Source: Gemmatimonadota bacterium
Lineage (GTDB): Bacteria > Gemmatimonadota > Gemmatimonadetes > Gemmatimonadales > Gemmatimonadaceae
Assembly: GCA_947457715.1 (NCBI GenBank)
Contig: CANGXK010000037.1
Span: 1 to 11,874, forward strand
Direction of reading: 5' to 3'
DNA length: 11,874 bases
In this document: positions 1 to 7,983 of the stretch, one piece after another
How positions within the stretch are numbered: position 1 is the first letter of the stretch
How the letters are laid out: each line of letters starts with the position of its first letter
Translations under genes and position numbers: made by a program
Notes under the pieces: model-generated
The model's input: only the letters and a program-made list of their open reading frames with translations
Database searches by the model: none
What the model was told of the DNA's origin: nothing

Positions 1-1
1 T

Positions 2-190
2 CCCGTCATCCTATCGGCGGTGCTGTCGCGCAACGGGGGGACGGTGATCGTGCTGTCGCTGCCGGATCGGGTGCCGAGTGGCGGTGGGGCGGCGCCGATG
101 TTGTGGAGCGCGGGACGTTATGCGCTCACGGTCACCAATGCGCGCGGCACCAGTGCGCCGGTGATGGTCACGATTCAGGAGCCGCGGTGA
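2..190 (+). CDS. C-terminal fragment of an Ig/IPT-like exported protein (5' end outside window)
   Basis: An open frame enters from the left edge and stops at TGA 188-190, leaving 62 residues with no start codon in view. The visible part reads like the last strands of a beta-sandwich: a hydrophobic strand (VIVLSLPDRVPSG), then an aromatic-containing strand pair (AGRYALTVTNARGTSAPVMV) and a short polar tail. The pattern of Tyr-x-Leu-x-Val-x-Asn followed by Ser-x-Pro-Val is typical of the end of IPT/TIG or bacterial Ig-like domains. The stop overlaps the GTG start of the next gene in a GTGA box, and that gene's AGGAG ribosome-binding site (177-181) lies inside this one. It is therefore almost certainly in the same operon and translationally coupled. 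The full domain content and function cannot be judged from the fragment. Confidence 0.7.
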   Translation, partial: PVILSAVLSRNGGTVIVLSLPDRVPSGGGAAPMLWSAGRYALTVTNARGTSAPVMVTIQEPR

Positions 191-2136
191 AACGCCAACT
201 CGCCCTCTGGTGCGCGCTGCTGCTCGTTGCTGCCTGTGGTGGTGGCGGGGATCCGGTCGTGCCCGACGTGGCACCGACGGTCACTGTGAGCGCTAGCGGC
301 GGCTCGGGCACGGTGGCCGCCGGGGCTTCGGTGCCGCTCGCGGTGCGCGTGACCGACAAGCGCGCCCAGCTGGTGGCTGCCCCCACGGTGGTGTGGAGCT
401 CGAGCACGCCGACGGTGGCCGTGGTGTCACCACAGGGCGTCGTGACTGCGACCACTGTAGGGGCGACCACGATCAGCGCCACCTCGCTTGGCGTGGTGGG
501 CAGCTTCAGCATCACCGTGACCGCCGGCGCGCCGGCCAAGCTCGTCGTGCGCACGCAGCCGGTCGACGTGGGCTCCGGTTCGACCTTCGCTTCGGCGCCC
601 GCCGTCGAGGTGCGCGATGCGCTCGACAATCTCGTTACGGACGCCAGCGTGCCGGTCAGCGCCAGCTTCGCCTCGGGCGTTGGTACGATCGGTGGCGTCA
701 CCACCGTCACCTCGGTGCAGGGCATCGCCACCTTCTCGCAGTTGGTGATCACGGGCCGTGCCGGGCCGCGCGCGCTGGCCTTCTCGGCGGCCGGTCTCAG
801 CGCCGTGAACACGACATCATTCAGCGTGGTCGCCGGTCCGGCCGCTGTCCTGGCGTTCCGGTTGGTCCCGGCGGGCGGCGGTCTCAACTCCAGTTTCACC
901 ACGCAACCCGTGCTCGATGTGTTCGATAACGCGGGCAATCCGGCGATCAACGCGACGCTGACCGTCACCGCGTCGATCGGTACCGGCGAGGGCACACTGA
1001 CCGGCGCGTCGGCGCAGGCCAGCAACGGTGTGGTCACGTTCGCGAATTTCGGCATCACCGGCGGCGGCGGCGCGCGCACGCTGTCCTTCTCAGCGCCGGG
1101 TCTTCCCGCGCTCCCACTCACCGTGACCCCCTGCGATGTGTCGCGCGCGCCGGAGCTTTCTCTCTCGGTCACGACGCGCACGATCGTCGGCTTCGCATTG
1201 CGCACGCCGGTCGTCGATACGCTCACGATCAGCGAGGCCATTGGCAGCTGTACGGCGCTGTCGCTCCTGACCACGAATGTGACGTACATCGGCGCCAGTG
1301 GGTGGCTGTCGGCTACCCTGCTCACGAATCCCGGGCGTCTGGTGTTGCGCGCCGACCCGTCGGCGCTCAACACTGACATTTATCGTGCCAGTGTTGTGCT
1401 CACGTCGGGCAACGCCGGCAGTGTCGTCCTGCCTGTGACGTTCGATGTGCGGGCCTCGACGTCGGTGCGCTACGGCCTCGCCTCGGAAAAGGTGAATCAG
1501 CTCGACGTCAACGGCACGCTGCTTATTACGCCGGTCGTGCTGGACAGTGACGGCCGTGCCGTCGCGGCGGCGCCAATCAGCTTTTCCAGTCGTTCGCCGT
1601 CGATCGCGACCGTGGCGGTTGATGGCCGTGTGACCGGACGTCTTGGTGGACAGGCGTGGATTGTGGCGCAGACGACGCTGAATGGTGGTGCGCTCGATTC
1701 AATCTTCGTCAACGTGCCGCGCACCACGGGGCCGCTGCTGCGCGCCGACGTGGTGAGCATCGAGTACCCGCGCAATGTGAACTTTTCCGTCACGTTATCG
1801 CTGGATACCCGCGGCGCCACAGTCGGCGCGGCACAGTTCGTCTTCACCTGGCCGACAAACTTCGGCACCCCGGCGATGCTGCGGCTCAACGCCACCGTTC
1901 CCGGAACCGTGGGGGCGCCGGTGATCGTCAGCGACGCTGGCTCGGGTACGACGCGCATTTCGATTGCCAGCGCCTCGGGATTAACAGGCGTCATCACGCT
2001 CGGACGTTTCGACTTCACGCCGACGACGCCGGGCCGCAGTCAGTTCGTGCTGCGGCATGTCGAGTTGCTCGACCTCAATCAGGCATCGCTCCTGGGCAAC
2101 GCCTCGGCGCTTCAATATCCGGTGGTGATCAAGTGA
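187..2136 (+). CDS. Multi-Ig lipoprotein with C-terminal cohesin-like domain (scaffoldin-like)
   Basis: The start is the GTG at 187. AGGAG at 177-181 sits five bases upstream, and the N-terminus then becomes a clean lipoprotein signal with lipobox VAAC (lipidated Cys17), followed by a Gly run. An upstream ATG at 103 would add 28 non-signal residues and is rejected. Domains of the 649-residue protein, from sequence pattern: Big_2-like Ig domain (about 30-115); two related invasin/filamin-like Ig modules (about 116-216 and 217-318) sharing the V-x-D-x-x-x-N-x motif; a BACON-like module (about 320-421) with a Trp-Leu core; a second Big_2-like domain (about 425-512); and a cohesin-like domain (about 518-649). 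It is probably anchored in the outer membrane with an extended beta-sandwich stalk presenting the cohesin. The downstream dockerin protein suggests a scaffold or anchor role, which is inferred. Domain boundaries are estimates. Confidence 0.85.
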   Translation: MKRQLALWCALLLVAACGGGGDPVVPDVAPTVTVSASGGSGTVAAGASVPLAVRVTDKRAQLVAAPTVVWSSSTPTVAVVSPQGVVTATTVGATTISATSLGVVGSFSITVTAGAPAKLVVRTQPVDVGSGSTFASAPAVEVRDALDNLVTDASVPVSASFASGVGTIGGVTTVTSVQGIATFSQLVITGRAGPRALAFSAAGLSAVNTTSFSVVAGPAAVLAFRLVPAGGGLNSSFTTQPVLDVFDNAGNPAINATLTVTASIGTGEGTLTGASAQASNGVVTFANFGITGGGGARTLSFSAPGLPALPLTVTPCDVSRAPELSLSVTTRTIVGFALRTPVVDTLTISEAIGSCTALSLLTTNVTYIGASGWLSATLLTNPGRLVLRADPSALNTDIYRASVVLTSGNAGSVVLPVTFDVRASTSVRYGLASEKVNQLDVNGTLLITPVVLDSDGRAVAAAPISFSSRSPSIATVAVDGRVTGRLGGQAWIVAQTTLNGGALDSIFVNVPRTTGPLLRADVVSIEYPRNVNFSVTLSLDTRGATVGAAQFVFTWPTNFGTPAMLRLNATVPGTVGAPVIVSDAGSGTTRISIASASGLTGVITLGRFDFTPTTPGRSQFVLRHVELLDLNQASLLGNASALQYPVVIK

Positions 2137-2684
2137 GGCGAATGGAGAGACGCGTCGCGCATTCCCGTAGGAACTCAGGCCGCGCGCTGGCGGTCCTGCT
2201 GGGCGTAACACTCTGGACCACGGCCTGTCGGGATACGCTGAGCGAGGGCGCCGTGAATCCGCGGCCCAGCACGCAGCCCACCGCGCAGCTGCTGCTCACG
2301 CCGGTGCCGGCGGGGGACAGTGTGATCACGGTCGATGTGCGATTGAACGGCTTCGACCTCACGTCGGCCACGACGCGGCCGGTGAGCATGACGGCGGCGG
2401 TAGGTTACGATACCACGCGCTTGCGTTTCCTGAGCGATGTGTCGCCGCAGGACGGTGCGCTGCGGGCGATGCATGCAAGTCGAGGACGTGTGATGATCGC
2501 GGCCGCGCACCAGACCGGATTGCCAAGCGACGTCGTGGCGCGGGTGCGCTTTGTCGCGCGCGACGGCAACGCCGTGGCCAAGGCGCCGTCGCTGCTCACG
2601 TTGGTGGTGACCGAGCTGCACCAAGCCGACGCGTCCGATGTGCGCGAGCGCGCGACGGTGCTGCCGACGGGGGTGATCAAGTGA
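2133..2684 (+). CDS. Small lipoprotein with a single cohesin-like domain
   Basis: The start is placed at GTG 2133, overlapping the previous stop as GTGA. ATG 2142 is the alternative and loses only three residues. The 183-residue product has an Arg-rich n-region, a hydrophobic stretch (ALAVLLGVTLW) and TTAC, a somewhat atypical lipobox with Cys32. A short Pro/Thr-rich linker follows, and the rest (about 50-183) looks like one cohesin-type jelly roll: VITVDVRLNGF, then AVGYDTTRLRFLS (the Y-D-x-x-x-L-x-F strand typical of cohesins), then GRVMIAAA, then VVARVRFVAR. It ends in GVIK, matching the VVIK end of the preceding cohesin-like domain, which suggests relatedness. It is probably a second anchored receptor for the dockerin encoded next. 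The cohesin call rests on strand pattern only; a generic Ig-like fold is the alternative. Confidence 0.8.
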   Translation: MRRMERRVAHSRRNSGRALAVLLGVTLWTTACRDTLSEGAVNPRPSTQPTAQLLLTPVPAGDSVITVDVRLNGFDLTSATTRPVSMTAAVGYDTTRLRFLSDVSPQDGALRAMHASRGRVMIAAAHQTGLPSDVVARVRFVARDGNAVAKAPSLLTLVVTELHQADASDVRERATVLPTGVIK

Positions 2685-5173
2685 ACCGGCGAGTCCCGAT
2701 GACGCGTCTGCTGCTGCTAAGTGCATTTTGCGGTGTGCGTGCGGCGGTGCCGACGGGTGCACAGGCGCAGGTGGTGGAGGTGCGTGAGGCCGGATTCGAG
2801 GTTCGCCGCGAATGGATGGAGCAGCTGCGCGCCTATCCGTTCGGCGAATACACGCAGAACCCCGTGTATGCAGCGCGCGTGTCGGCGGTCTCGGCGACGC
2901 GCGGCGCCGGCTTCCGCACGCCGAGTGGGCAAGCCAGCATGCAGATGGCCCCGTGGCGATCGGTGGGTCCGTTCGGATTCCAGACCAGCGGCTTTTACGG
3001 TTCGTCACCGAATGCCGACGGTGGTCGGATCCGGGCGATCGCGATTCACCCCACGAATCCAAGTATCGTGTACGCCGGCTCGGCGTCTGGTGGCGTGTGG
3101 CGGACTGTCAATGGCGGGGCCACGTGGACACCGCTTACTGACAACCAGTGTTCGCTGAACACAGGATCGATCGCGATCGACCCGGTGAATCCCAGCATCA
3201 TTTACGTAGGAACCGGTGAGCCCACGCAGTCCAATGGCTGTGGCCTGCTGCGTTCGTTCGATGGCGGTACGACGTGGACGGAGATCAACGGATCCGGTGT
3301 CTTGGCGCCGGTGAGTGGCGCGCAGTCTACCCGGGCGTATCGCATTCGCGTCGCGCCGAGTCTCGCGGGTACGCAGGGCACGAGTGTGGTGCTGTATGCT
3401 GCGAGCAACGGCTTGCATCGCAGCACCAACAGCGGATCAGCGTGGACCACGGTGCTGCCGGGCTTCGTATCCGACGTGGAGTTTGATCCGGCCAACGACA
3501 ACATTGTGTGGGCGGCGCGTGCGGCGTCGGCGGGTTCCTCGGCCAACGGCGTGTATCGCTCGACCGACCGCGGTGCCACTTGGCAGCAGGTGTACACCGC
3601 CAGCGGCACGGTGCAGCGCATTGCCCTCGCGGTCACCGCTGATGCGCCGAACGCCGTGTGGGCCGTGGAAGTGGTCAGGGCGCGCATGGAAAAGCTGGTG
3701 CGTCTTGATAGTGCGGGTGCGACGGCTACGGTGCTGGCCGCGCAGGGCGTGTACGGGTCGCCGACTCGCCTCGATTTCGGCACGCAGAGTACGTACAACC
3801 TGGTGCTCGAGGTCGACCCGCAGGACGCCAACAGCGTGATCCTCGGCGGCTCGCGCATCTACCGTTCGCGAGACGGCGGACAGTCATTTTCGGTTGTCGC
3901 GAACGATCTGCACGTGGACTGGCACGCGTTCGAGTTCGCCCCCAGTGATCCGACGGTAATCGTGAGCGGCAACGACGGCGGCGTGCATGCGTCGTACGAT
4001 CGCGGCAACAGCTGGGTGAGCCGCAATACCAACATCTCGGTGACGCAGTTCTATCCGGGGATCGCGGTGCACCCCACGATTCCTGATTTCGTCGCCGGCG
4101 GACTGCAGGACAACAGCTCCCTGTGGGGCTTTGGCTCGGGATTCTGGACGATGGCGTCGCCCTCCGGTGACGGCGGATGGAACGCCTTCAGCCCGACGAA
4201 CTCGAATGTGTTCTGGACCACGAGTTACGGCACCAGCTTCATCGTGCGCGTCACCCGTAACCCGCTCGGCACGAGCATCGGGCAGGTGCAGCGCGGCTTC
4301 AGCAGCACCGACCGCAAGCAGTTTCTGTCGCCCATGGTGATCGACCCCACGAGCTCCACGACGCTGTTCTACGGCACCTATCGCCTGTGGCGCACGCAGA
4401 ACGAGGGCGTGTCGTGGGCGACCCTCACGGGTGACTTGTCAAAGGGCAGCGGGTCGATCACGAGCATGGCGATTTCGCCCGTGGATTCGCGCGTGATGTG
4501 GGTAGGGACCAGCGATGGCAACGTGCAGGTGTCACAGGATGCGGGTGCGACGTTCACCCCGGTCTCGTCTACCCTCCCGAATCGGGCGGTCACCGATATC
4601 GCGACTGACGCGACGGTGGCAGGTCGTGCCGTGATCACGCACTCGGGCACCGGCGCGGGGCACGTGTACGCCACTGACGATTTCGGGACCAACTGGATGA
4701 ATCTCACCGGCTCGTTGCCGGACATTCCGTTCAATGCGGTCGTGATGATTCCCGGCACGTCGCGACTGTTCGTGGGCGCCGACGTAGGGATCTACGAGTC
4801 CACCGACAACGGTGCGACGTGGACCGTGGCGAATCCAGGGTTCCCCAATGCACGGGTCCTCGATCTCGTTTATCAGGCGGCCACGGGTAATCTCTACGCG
4901 AGCACCTACGGCCGCGGACTGTGGTCGACGACGATCGTGACGGGAGCGAGTGTGCTGCGCGGTGATGTCAACGCCGATGGGTTCGTGAACGCGTTCGATG
5001 CAACGTTGGCGCAGCAGGCACTGGTGGGAGTACTGCCGACGAGCGCACCGAACCCGATGCCGCGTGCGGATGCGAACTGCAACGGGGTGCTGGACTCGGG
5101 TGATGTATTGTCGATTCTGCAGTTTGCGGTTGGGGCCGCGGGGGCGGCGCGTTGCGTGGGGAAGCAGCAGTGA
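2681..5173 (+). CDS. Secreted Asp-box beta-propeller protein with C-terminal type I dockerin
   Basis: The GTG start at 2681 overlaps the previous stop (GTGA); ATG 2699 is an equally good alternative. A signal peptide with a Leu-rich core ends near AQAQ (residue 30). Residues about 90-755 form a BNR/VPS10-type propeller region with about ten Asp-box motifs (S/T-x-D/N-x-G-x-x-W/F). The first is TVNGGATW (142-149) and the last STDNGATW (707-714); GLQDNSS and GNDGG motifs are also present, common in this secreted family. Residues 761-818 are a canonical two-repeat dockerin: DVNADGFVNAFD (Asp762, Asn764, Asp766, Asp773) and DANCNGVLDSGD (Asp797, Asn799, Asn801, Asp805, Asp808), with Cys800 and Cys825 able to pair. 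The dockerin should bind calcium and dock the protein on a cohesin. The propeller's ligand or enzymatic activity is unknown; I see no basis for calling it a GH74 hydrolase. Confidence 0.92.
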   Translation: MNRRVPMTRLLLLSAFCGVRAAVPTGAQAQVVEVREAGFEVRREWMEQLRAYPFGEYTQNPVYAARVSAVSATRGAGFRTPSGQASMQMAPWRSVGPFGFQTSGFYGSSPNADGGRIRAIAIHPTNPSIVYAGSASGGVWRTVNGGATWTPLTDNQCSLNTGSIAIDPVNPSIIYVGTGEPTQSNGCGLLRSFDGGTTWTEINGSGVLAPVSGAQSTRAYRIRVAPSLAGTQGTSVVLYAASNGLHRSTNSGSAWTTVLPGFVSDVEFDPANDNIVWAARAASAGSSANGVYRSTDRGATWQQVYTASGTVQRIALAVTADAPNAVWAVEVVRARMEKLVRLDSAGATATVLAAQGVYGSPTRLDFGTQSTYNLVLEVDPQDANSVILGGSRIYRSRDGGQSFSVVANDLHVDWHAFEFAPSDPTVIVSGNDGGVHASYDRGNSWVSRNTNISVTQFYPGIAVHPTIPDFVAGGLQDNSSLWGFGSGFWTMASPSGDGGWNAFSPTNSNVFWTTSYGTSFIVRVTRNPLGTSIGQVQRGFSSTDRKQFLSPMVIDPTSSTTLFYGTYRLWRTQNEGVSWATLTGDLSKGSGSITSMAISPVDSRVMWVGTSDGNVQVSQDAGATFTPVSSTLPNRAVTDIATDATVAGRAVITHSGTGAGHVYATDDFGTNWMNLTGSLPDIPFNAVVMIPGTSRLFVGADVGIYESTDNGATWTVANPGFPNARVLDLVYQAATGNLYASTYGRGLWSTTIVTGASVLRGDVNADGFVNAFDATLAQQALVGVLPTSAPNPMPRADANCNGVLDSGDVLSILQFAVGAAGAARCVGKQQ

Positions 5174-5202
5174 ACGGCTTGATGGTGCGGGATACGATGG
5201 AT

Positions 5203-5471
5203 CAGTACTGAGTGCTCAGGCTCAGGAGCCAGACTGCTTATAGTGGTCAGAATACAGCAACCATAGTGCTCGGTTTCGAGCGTTTCCTTACCGCGTGTGG
5301 GGCCGCGGGGCTCGGGGAAACGCGAGCGGCCTCACGGGCGCTGTACCGCGGGTGCGGAAAGAAGGACCCGCGGACGCTAGCACCACCAAACCGCTCGGCA
5401 CTGTGGACTGTCGCTGCTGAGTTCTGAGCACTATCAGCAGTCAGATGCCTGAGCCTGAGCACTGAGTACTG
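5203..5471. repeat. Long inverted-arm element, copy A
   Basis: The outermost 24 bases (5203-5226) match the reverse complement of 5448-5471 at 23 of 24 positions. Imperfect pairing continues inward through agactgcttatagtg and its partner on the right, giving arms of roughly 70-100 nt. The centre holds its own hairpin: ccgcgggt at 5346-5353 pairs with acccgcgg at 5366-5373. The element fills most of the gap between the convergent propeller and TonB-receptor genes, ending 19 bases from the receptor stop. It resembles copy B at 7692-7983 in both arms and in the inner shoulders, but not in the centre. It may be a MITE-like element, a REP-type gene-end palindrome or a structured RNA; sequence alone does not decide. 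Confidence 0.85.
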
Positions 5472-5489
5472 GGTTTGGCAGTCTCCGCG

Positions 5490-7577
5490 CTATTGCAGTG
5501 TCACTCCAACCCTCAGCGTGCGTCCAGGCTGCGGCAACCCGCACTGATCGTACACCGTGCGATTCGCCACGTTATCCATCGCCACGAGCGCGGTGAGTTT
5601 CTTCAGCAGTCCACCGCGGCGGAGTGAGAAGCCTCGCGTGACCGCGGCATCGCCGGTGGTCTGGGCATCGAGCTTCACGAGCCTCGCGAGATCAGGGTGC
5701 TGGCAATACTGCGCGCCAGTATGGCGCGCCATGACGCTGCCTCGGAAGCCGAGGATGGTGGGTGAGGCGAGCGCGAGATTCGCGCGTTGCTCCGGATTGT
5801 GCTCGGCGAAGCGCTCGTTGCCGCCCGTTGTGATGGTCTGATCATAGACGCGAATCTTCTGCAGGGTTGCGTCGGCAGTGATCGATGCGCCGCGCCACCC
5901 GACCGGTGTGAAGGACGCCAGCAGTTCGACCCCACTGCTCTTGATTTCGTCGCGGTTGATACGGCGGAAACGACGATTCGGCAGCGTGATGCGAATGACC
6001 GCGTCTTCGAGATTGTGGCGGAAACCGACCACTTGCAGCTGCAGTCCCTTCTTGGCAAACGCGCCGTCATCCAGCGTCACACCGGCCTCGATGCCGCGCA
6101 GATTCTCGGGCTTGAGATCGGGATTCGGATCGAAGCGATTGAGGGATCCGCTGTACAACTCGCGCAACGCCGCGAATCGGGCGCGCTCGCTCGCCGACGC
6201 GTGCAGCCGCACGCCATCGGCGGCACGCCACGTGGTGCCGACGCGCCAGCCACTGCGGCTGAGGGTACCGAGCGCGGTGCGCCCGCCGGTCTTGGGCGTG
6301 CGAGCCTCGTCCTGCACGATGCCGCCGCTTAGCAGCACGCTCCCGGCGAGCGGAATCTCCAGTTCCGCACCAACACTCGACAGGCGCTGTTCGTAGCGCA
6401 CCGCCGCGGCCGTGGCCAGTTGCGCATCGAGCGTTTCGTCGTAGCGCACCGTGCTCCCGGTGCTCGCCACCTTGACCATCGCACTGCGGGGCAAGGTGTG
6501 CGAGGCCTCGATACGGGTGATGGTGCTCGACTCGCCTCCCAACTCGCGCGTCGAGAGTACGGAGAAGGTGCGATCGGTGAAGCTCTCAATCTCGAGCGAC
6601 TGTGTCGTCTGTCCGGCACTCGCATCAATGCGCCCCTGGCCGAACGGCGTCTTGCGAAGACCGGATCCGACCGAGAGCACGCCGAGCGAGCGCCTCTGCT
6701 CTGGGTAGCGCCAGAAGCGGGGTGCCGCGATGTGCTGTTCGGGCGCGACGCCACGTTTCGCATCGTAGGCCGTGCCCGTAAAGCCGGCGAAGGCGCCGCT
6801 GCGATGATCATAGCGAACCGCCGCAAAGCCATCGAGCTGCTCGAGTGCGGTGTTGGTGCGCAGGCGGCGATCGTTGATGTCGCCCGGATCGGCCACGCCG
6901 CCGGTCAGCCCGTTGCCGAGATCACCCCCGGCGAGGGCAAGGCCATTGCGTTGCCGTGACGTGAGTCCGCCGCTCAACCGAAGCATGCCGCCCGCCACGT
7001 CAAACGGCTTGACGCCACTCGCCGACAGCACCGTTGATTGGAACTCATCCACGCCGGCGCCGAGACGCAGCGCCGCCGCCCGACGCGCGGTGCCGGACAC
7101 TGGCGCATTGAGATCCATGCGCAGCACACCACCCAGGCTGTTTGCGCCACCCAACAGGGTCGCGAGACCGCGCACGAACGAGATCTGCTCGATACCGGTC
7201 GTGGGAATCAACGACGGATCCGTCCGCGAGTCCCAGCCGGCGGTCAGGGGCAGGCCGTCGAGGAACACGGCCGCCTGTCGGGAGTCGGATCCACGCACGC
7301 CGATCTCCATTTCTCCGCGCGAGTTCTGCCGCACGAGCACGAACGCGGTCTGCCGCAGCATCTCCGCCAACGGCGCTGCGGGCTGCAGCGGAATGGGCAG
7401 CGAGTCGGGGCGGATGATGAGACTGGTGGCGCCGCCGGTGACGGAGGGAGCCCGTGATCCACGGACGCTCACCGGCTCGATACGTCTGACCGAATCGGGG
7501 GGAGATCCCTGCGCAGTCGCCAAAGAGGCGGCCGCGAGCGTAAGCGCGGCCGCCGGGAACAGTAGGCGGAGTGTCAT
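5490..7577 (-). CDS. TonB-dependent outer-membrane receptor
   Basis: This encodes an outer-membrane beta-barrel that imports a scarce ligand using energy from TonB/ExbBD. Using ATG at 7577 the protein has 695 residues and a standard signal peptide (RLLFPAAALTLAAASLATAQ). The same frame extends to GTG 7598 or TTG 7604, but neither has a clear ribosome-binding site. After a short linker comes the EPVSVRGSR segment, then a plug domain (about 35-150) with EIGVRGSDSRQAAVFLDG, the GIEQISFVRG strand and the LLGGANSLGGV turn typical of the family. The rest is barrel, with a conserved NPDLKPENLRGIEAGV segment, ending in TLRVGVTLQ. Two Cys late in the barrel (QYCQHPD and YDQCGLPQPG) could form an extracellular disulfide. 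No carboxypeptidase-like N-terminal extension is present. The substrate cannot be predicted, and no transporter or siderophore genes lie nearby. Inverted-arm elements lie on both sides. Confidence 0.93.
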   Translation of the reverse strand: MTLRLLFPAAALTLAAASLATAQGSPPDSVRRIEPVSVRGSRAPSVTGGATSLIIRPDSLPIPLQPAAPLAEMLRQTAFVLVRQNSRGEMEIGVRGSDSRQAAVFLDGLPLTAGWDSRTDPSLIPTTGIEQISFVRGLATLLGGANSLGGVLRMDLNAPVSGTARRAAALRLGAGVDEFQSTVLSASGVKPFDVAGGMLRLSGGLTSRQRNGLALAGGDLGNGLTGGVADPGDINDRRLRTNTALEQLDGFAAVRYDHRSGAFAGFTGTAYDAKRGVAPEQHIAAPRFWRYPEQRRSLGVLSVGSGLRKTPFGQGRIDASAGQTTQSLEIESFTDRTFSVLSTRELGGESSTITRIEASHTLPRSAMVKVASTGSTVRYDETLDAQLATAAAVRYEQRLSSVGAELEIPLAGSVLLSGGIVQDEARTPKTGGRTALGTLSRSGWRVGTTWRAADGVRLHASASERARFAALRELYSGSLNRFDPNPDLKPENLRGIEAGVTLDDGAFAKKGLQLQVVGFRHNLEDAVIRITLPNRRFRRINRDEIKSSGVELLASFTPVGWRGASITADATLQKIRVYDQTITTGGNERFAEHNPEQRANLALASPTILGFRGSVMARHTGAQYCQHPDLARLVKLDAQTTGDAAVTRGFSLRRGGLLKKLTALVAMDNVANRTVYDQCGLPQPGRTLRVGVTLQ

Positions 7578-7691
7578 CCAGAGGCGGGGTAAGTGCACCC
7601 GCAAAAGATGAGGCTCGGCGCCTTAACGTAGGGTTAACCGGCCGGACTGAGGGATCGACAGCGAGCGGTGATAGTGAACAGCCCAGTACTC

Positions 7692-7983
7692 GCTGATCCC
7701 TGAACGGCCCAGTACTCAGTGCTCGGAACTCGGGCATCAGACTGCTTATAGTGGTCAGAATTCAGCAGCTACAGTGCTCGGTTTCGAGAATTTCCTTACT
7801 GCGTGTCGGGCCGCGGGCGTTGCATGCTCCCCCCCAAGCGAGTGCCGAGCGAGGTCTCCGAGGATTATGCGAATCCAGGAAACCCGCTCGGCACTGTGGA
7901 CTATGGTTGCTGAATTCTGAGCACTATACCCAGTCCGATGCCAGAATTCCGACTACCGAGTACTGGGCCGTTCAGTGATCAGC
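7692..7983. repeat. Long inverted-arm element, copy B
   Basis: Positions 7692-7717 match the reverse complement of 7958-7983 at 25 of 26 bases. Pairing continues inward through cccagtactc, then tatagtg-tcagaattcagc, and reaches tttcc on the left against ggaaa on the right, so the arms are about 100 nt with gaps. The inner shoulders (gtgctcggtttcgag on the left, gctcggcactgtggact on the right) are nearly the same as in copy A, while the central 60-80 bases are unrelated. The right arm runs into the TGA stop of the ATPase gene (complement of 7979-7981). An extra gcccagtactc at 7681 directly repeats the one at 7707. It lies in the same orientation as copy A. Confidence 0.87.

Noticed and set aside
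168..1379. A 403-residue open frame on the minus strand opposite the Ig-rich lipoprotein
   Set aside because: It is an antisense shadow caused by GC-rich codon bias. It has no start signal, and the plus-strand frame has a lipobox, recognisable domains and operon overlaps.
2681..5173. Calling the propeller a GH74 xyloglucanase or a sialidase
   Set aside because: Asp boxes occur in many unrelated propellers. I could not identify catalytic residues of either family, so only the fold is claimed.
5212..5462. Two short open frames on opposite strands between the propeller and receptor genes
   Set aside because: They start with the same peptide because they lie in the two arms of the palindrome. 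No ribosome-binding site or domain is visible.
7622..7638. ttaacgtagggttaa upstream of the TonB receptor as an operator
   Set aside because: The inverted match is only four bases each side and no known regulator site fits. Too weak to annotate.
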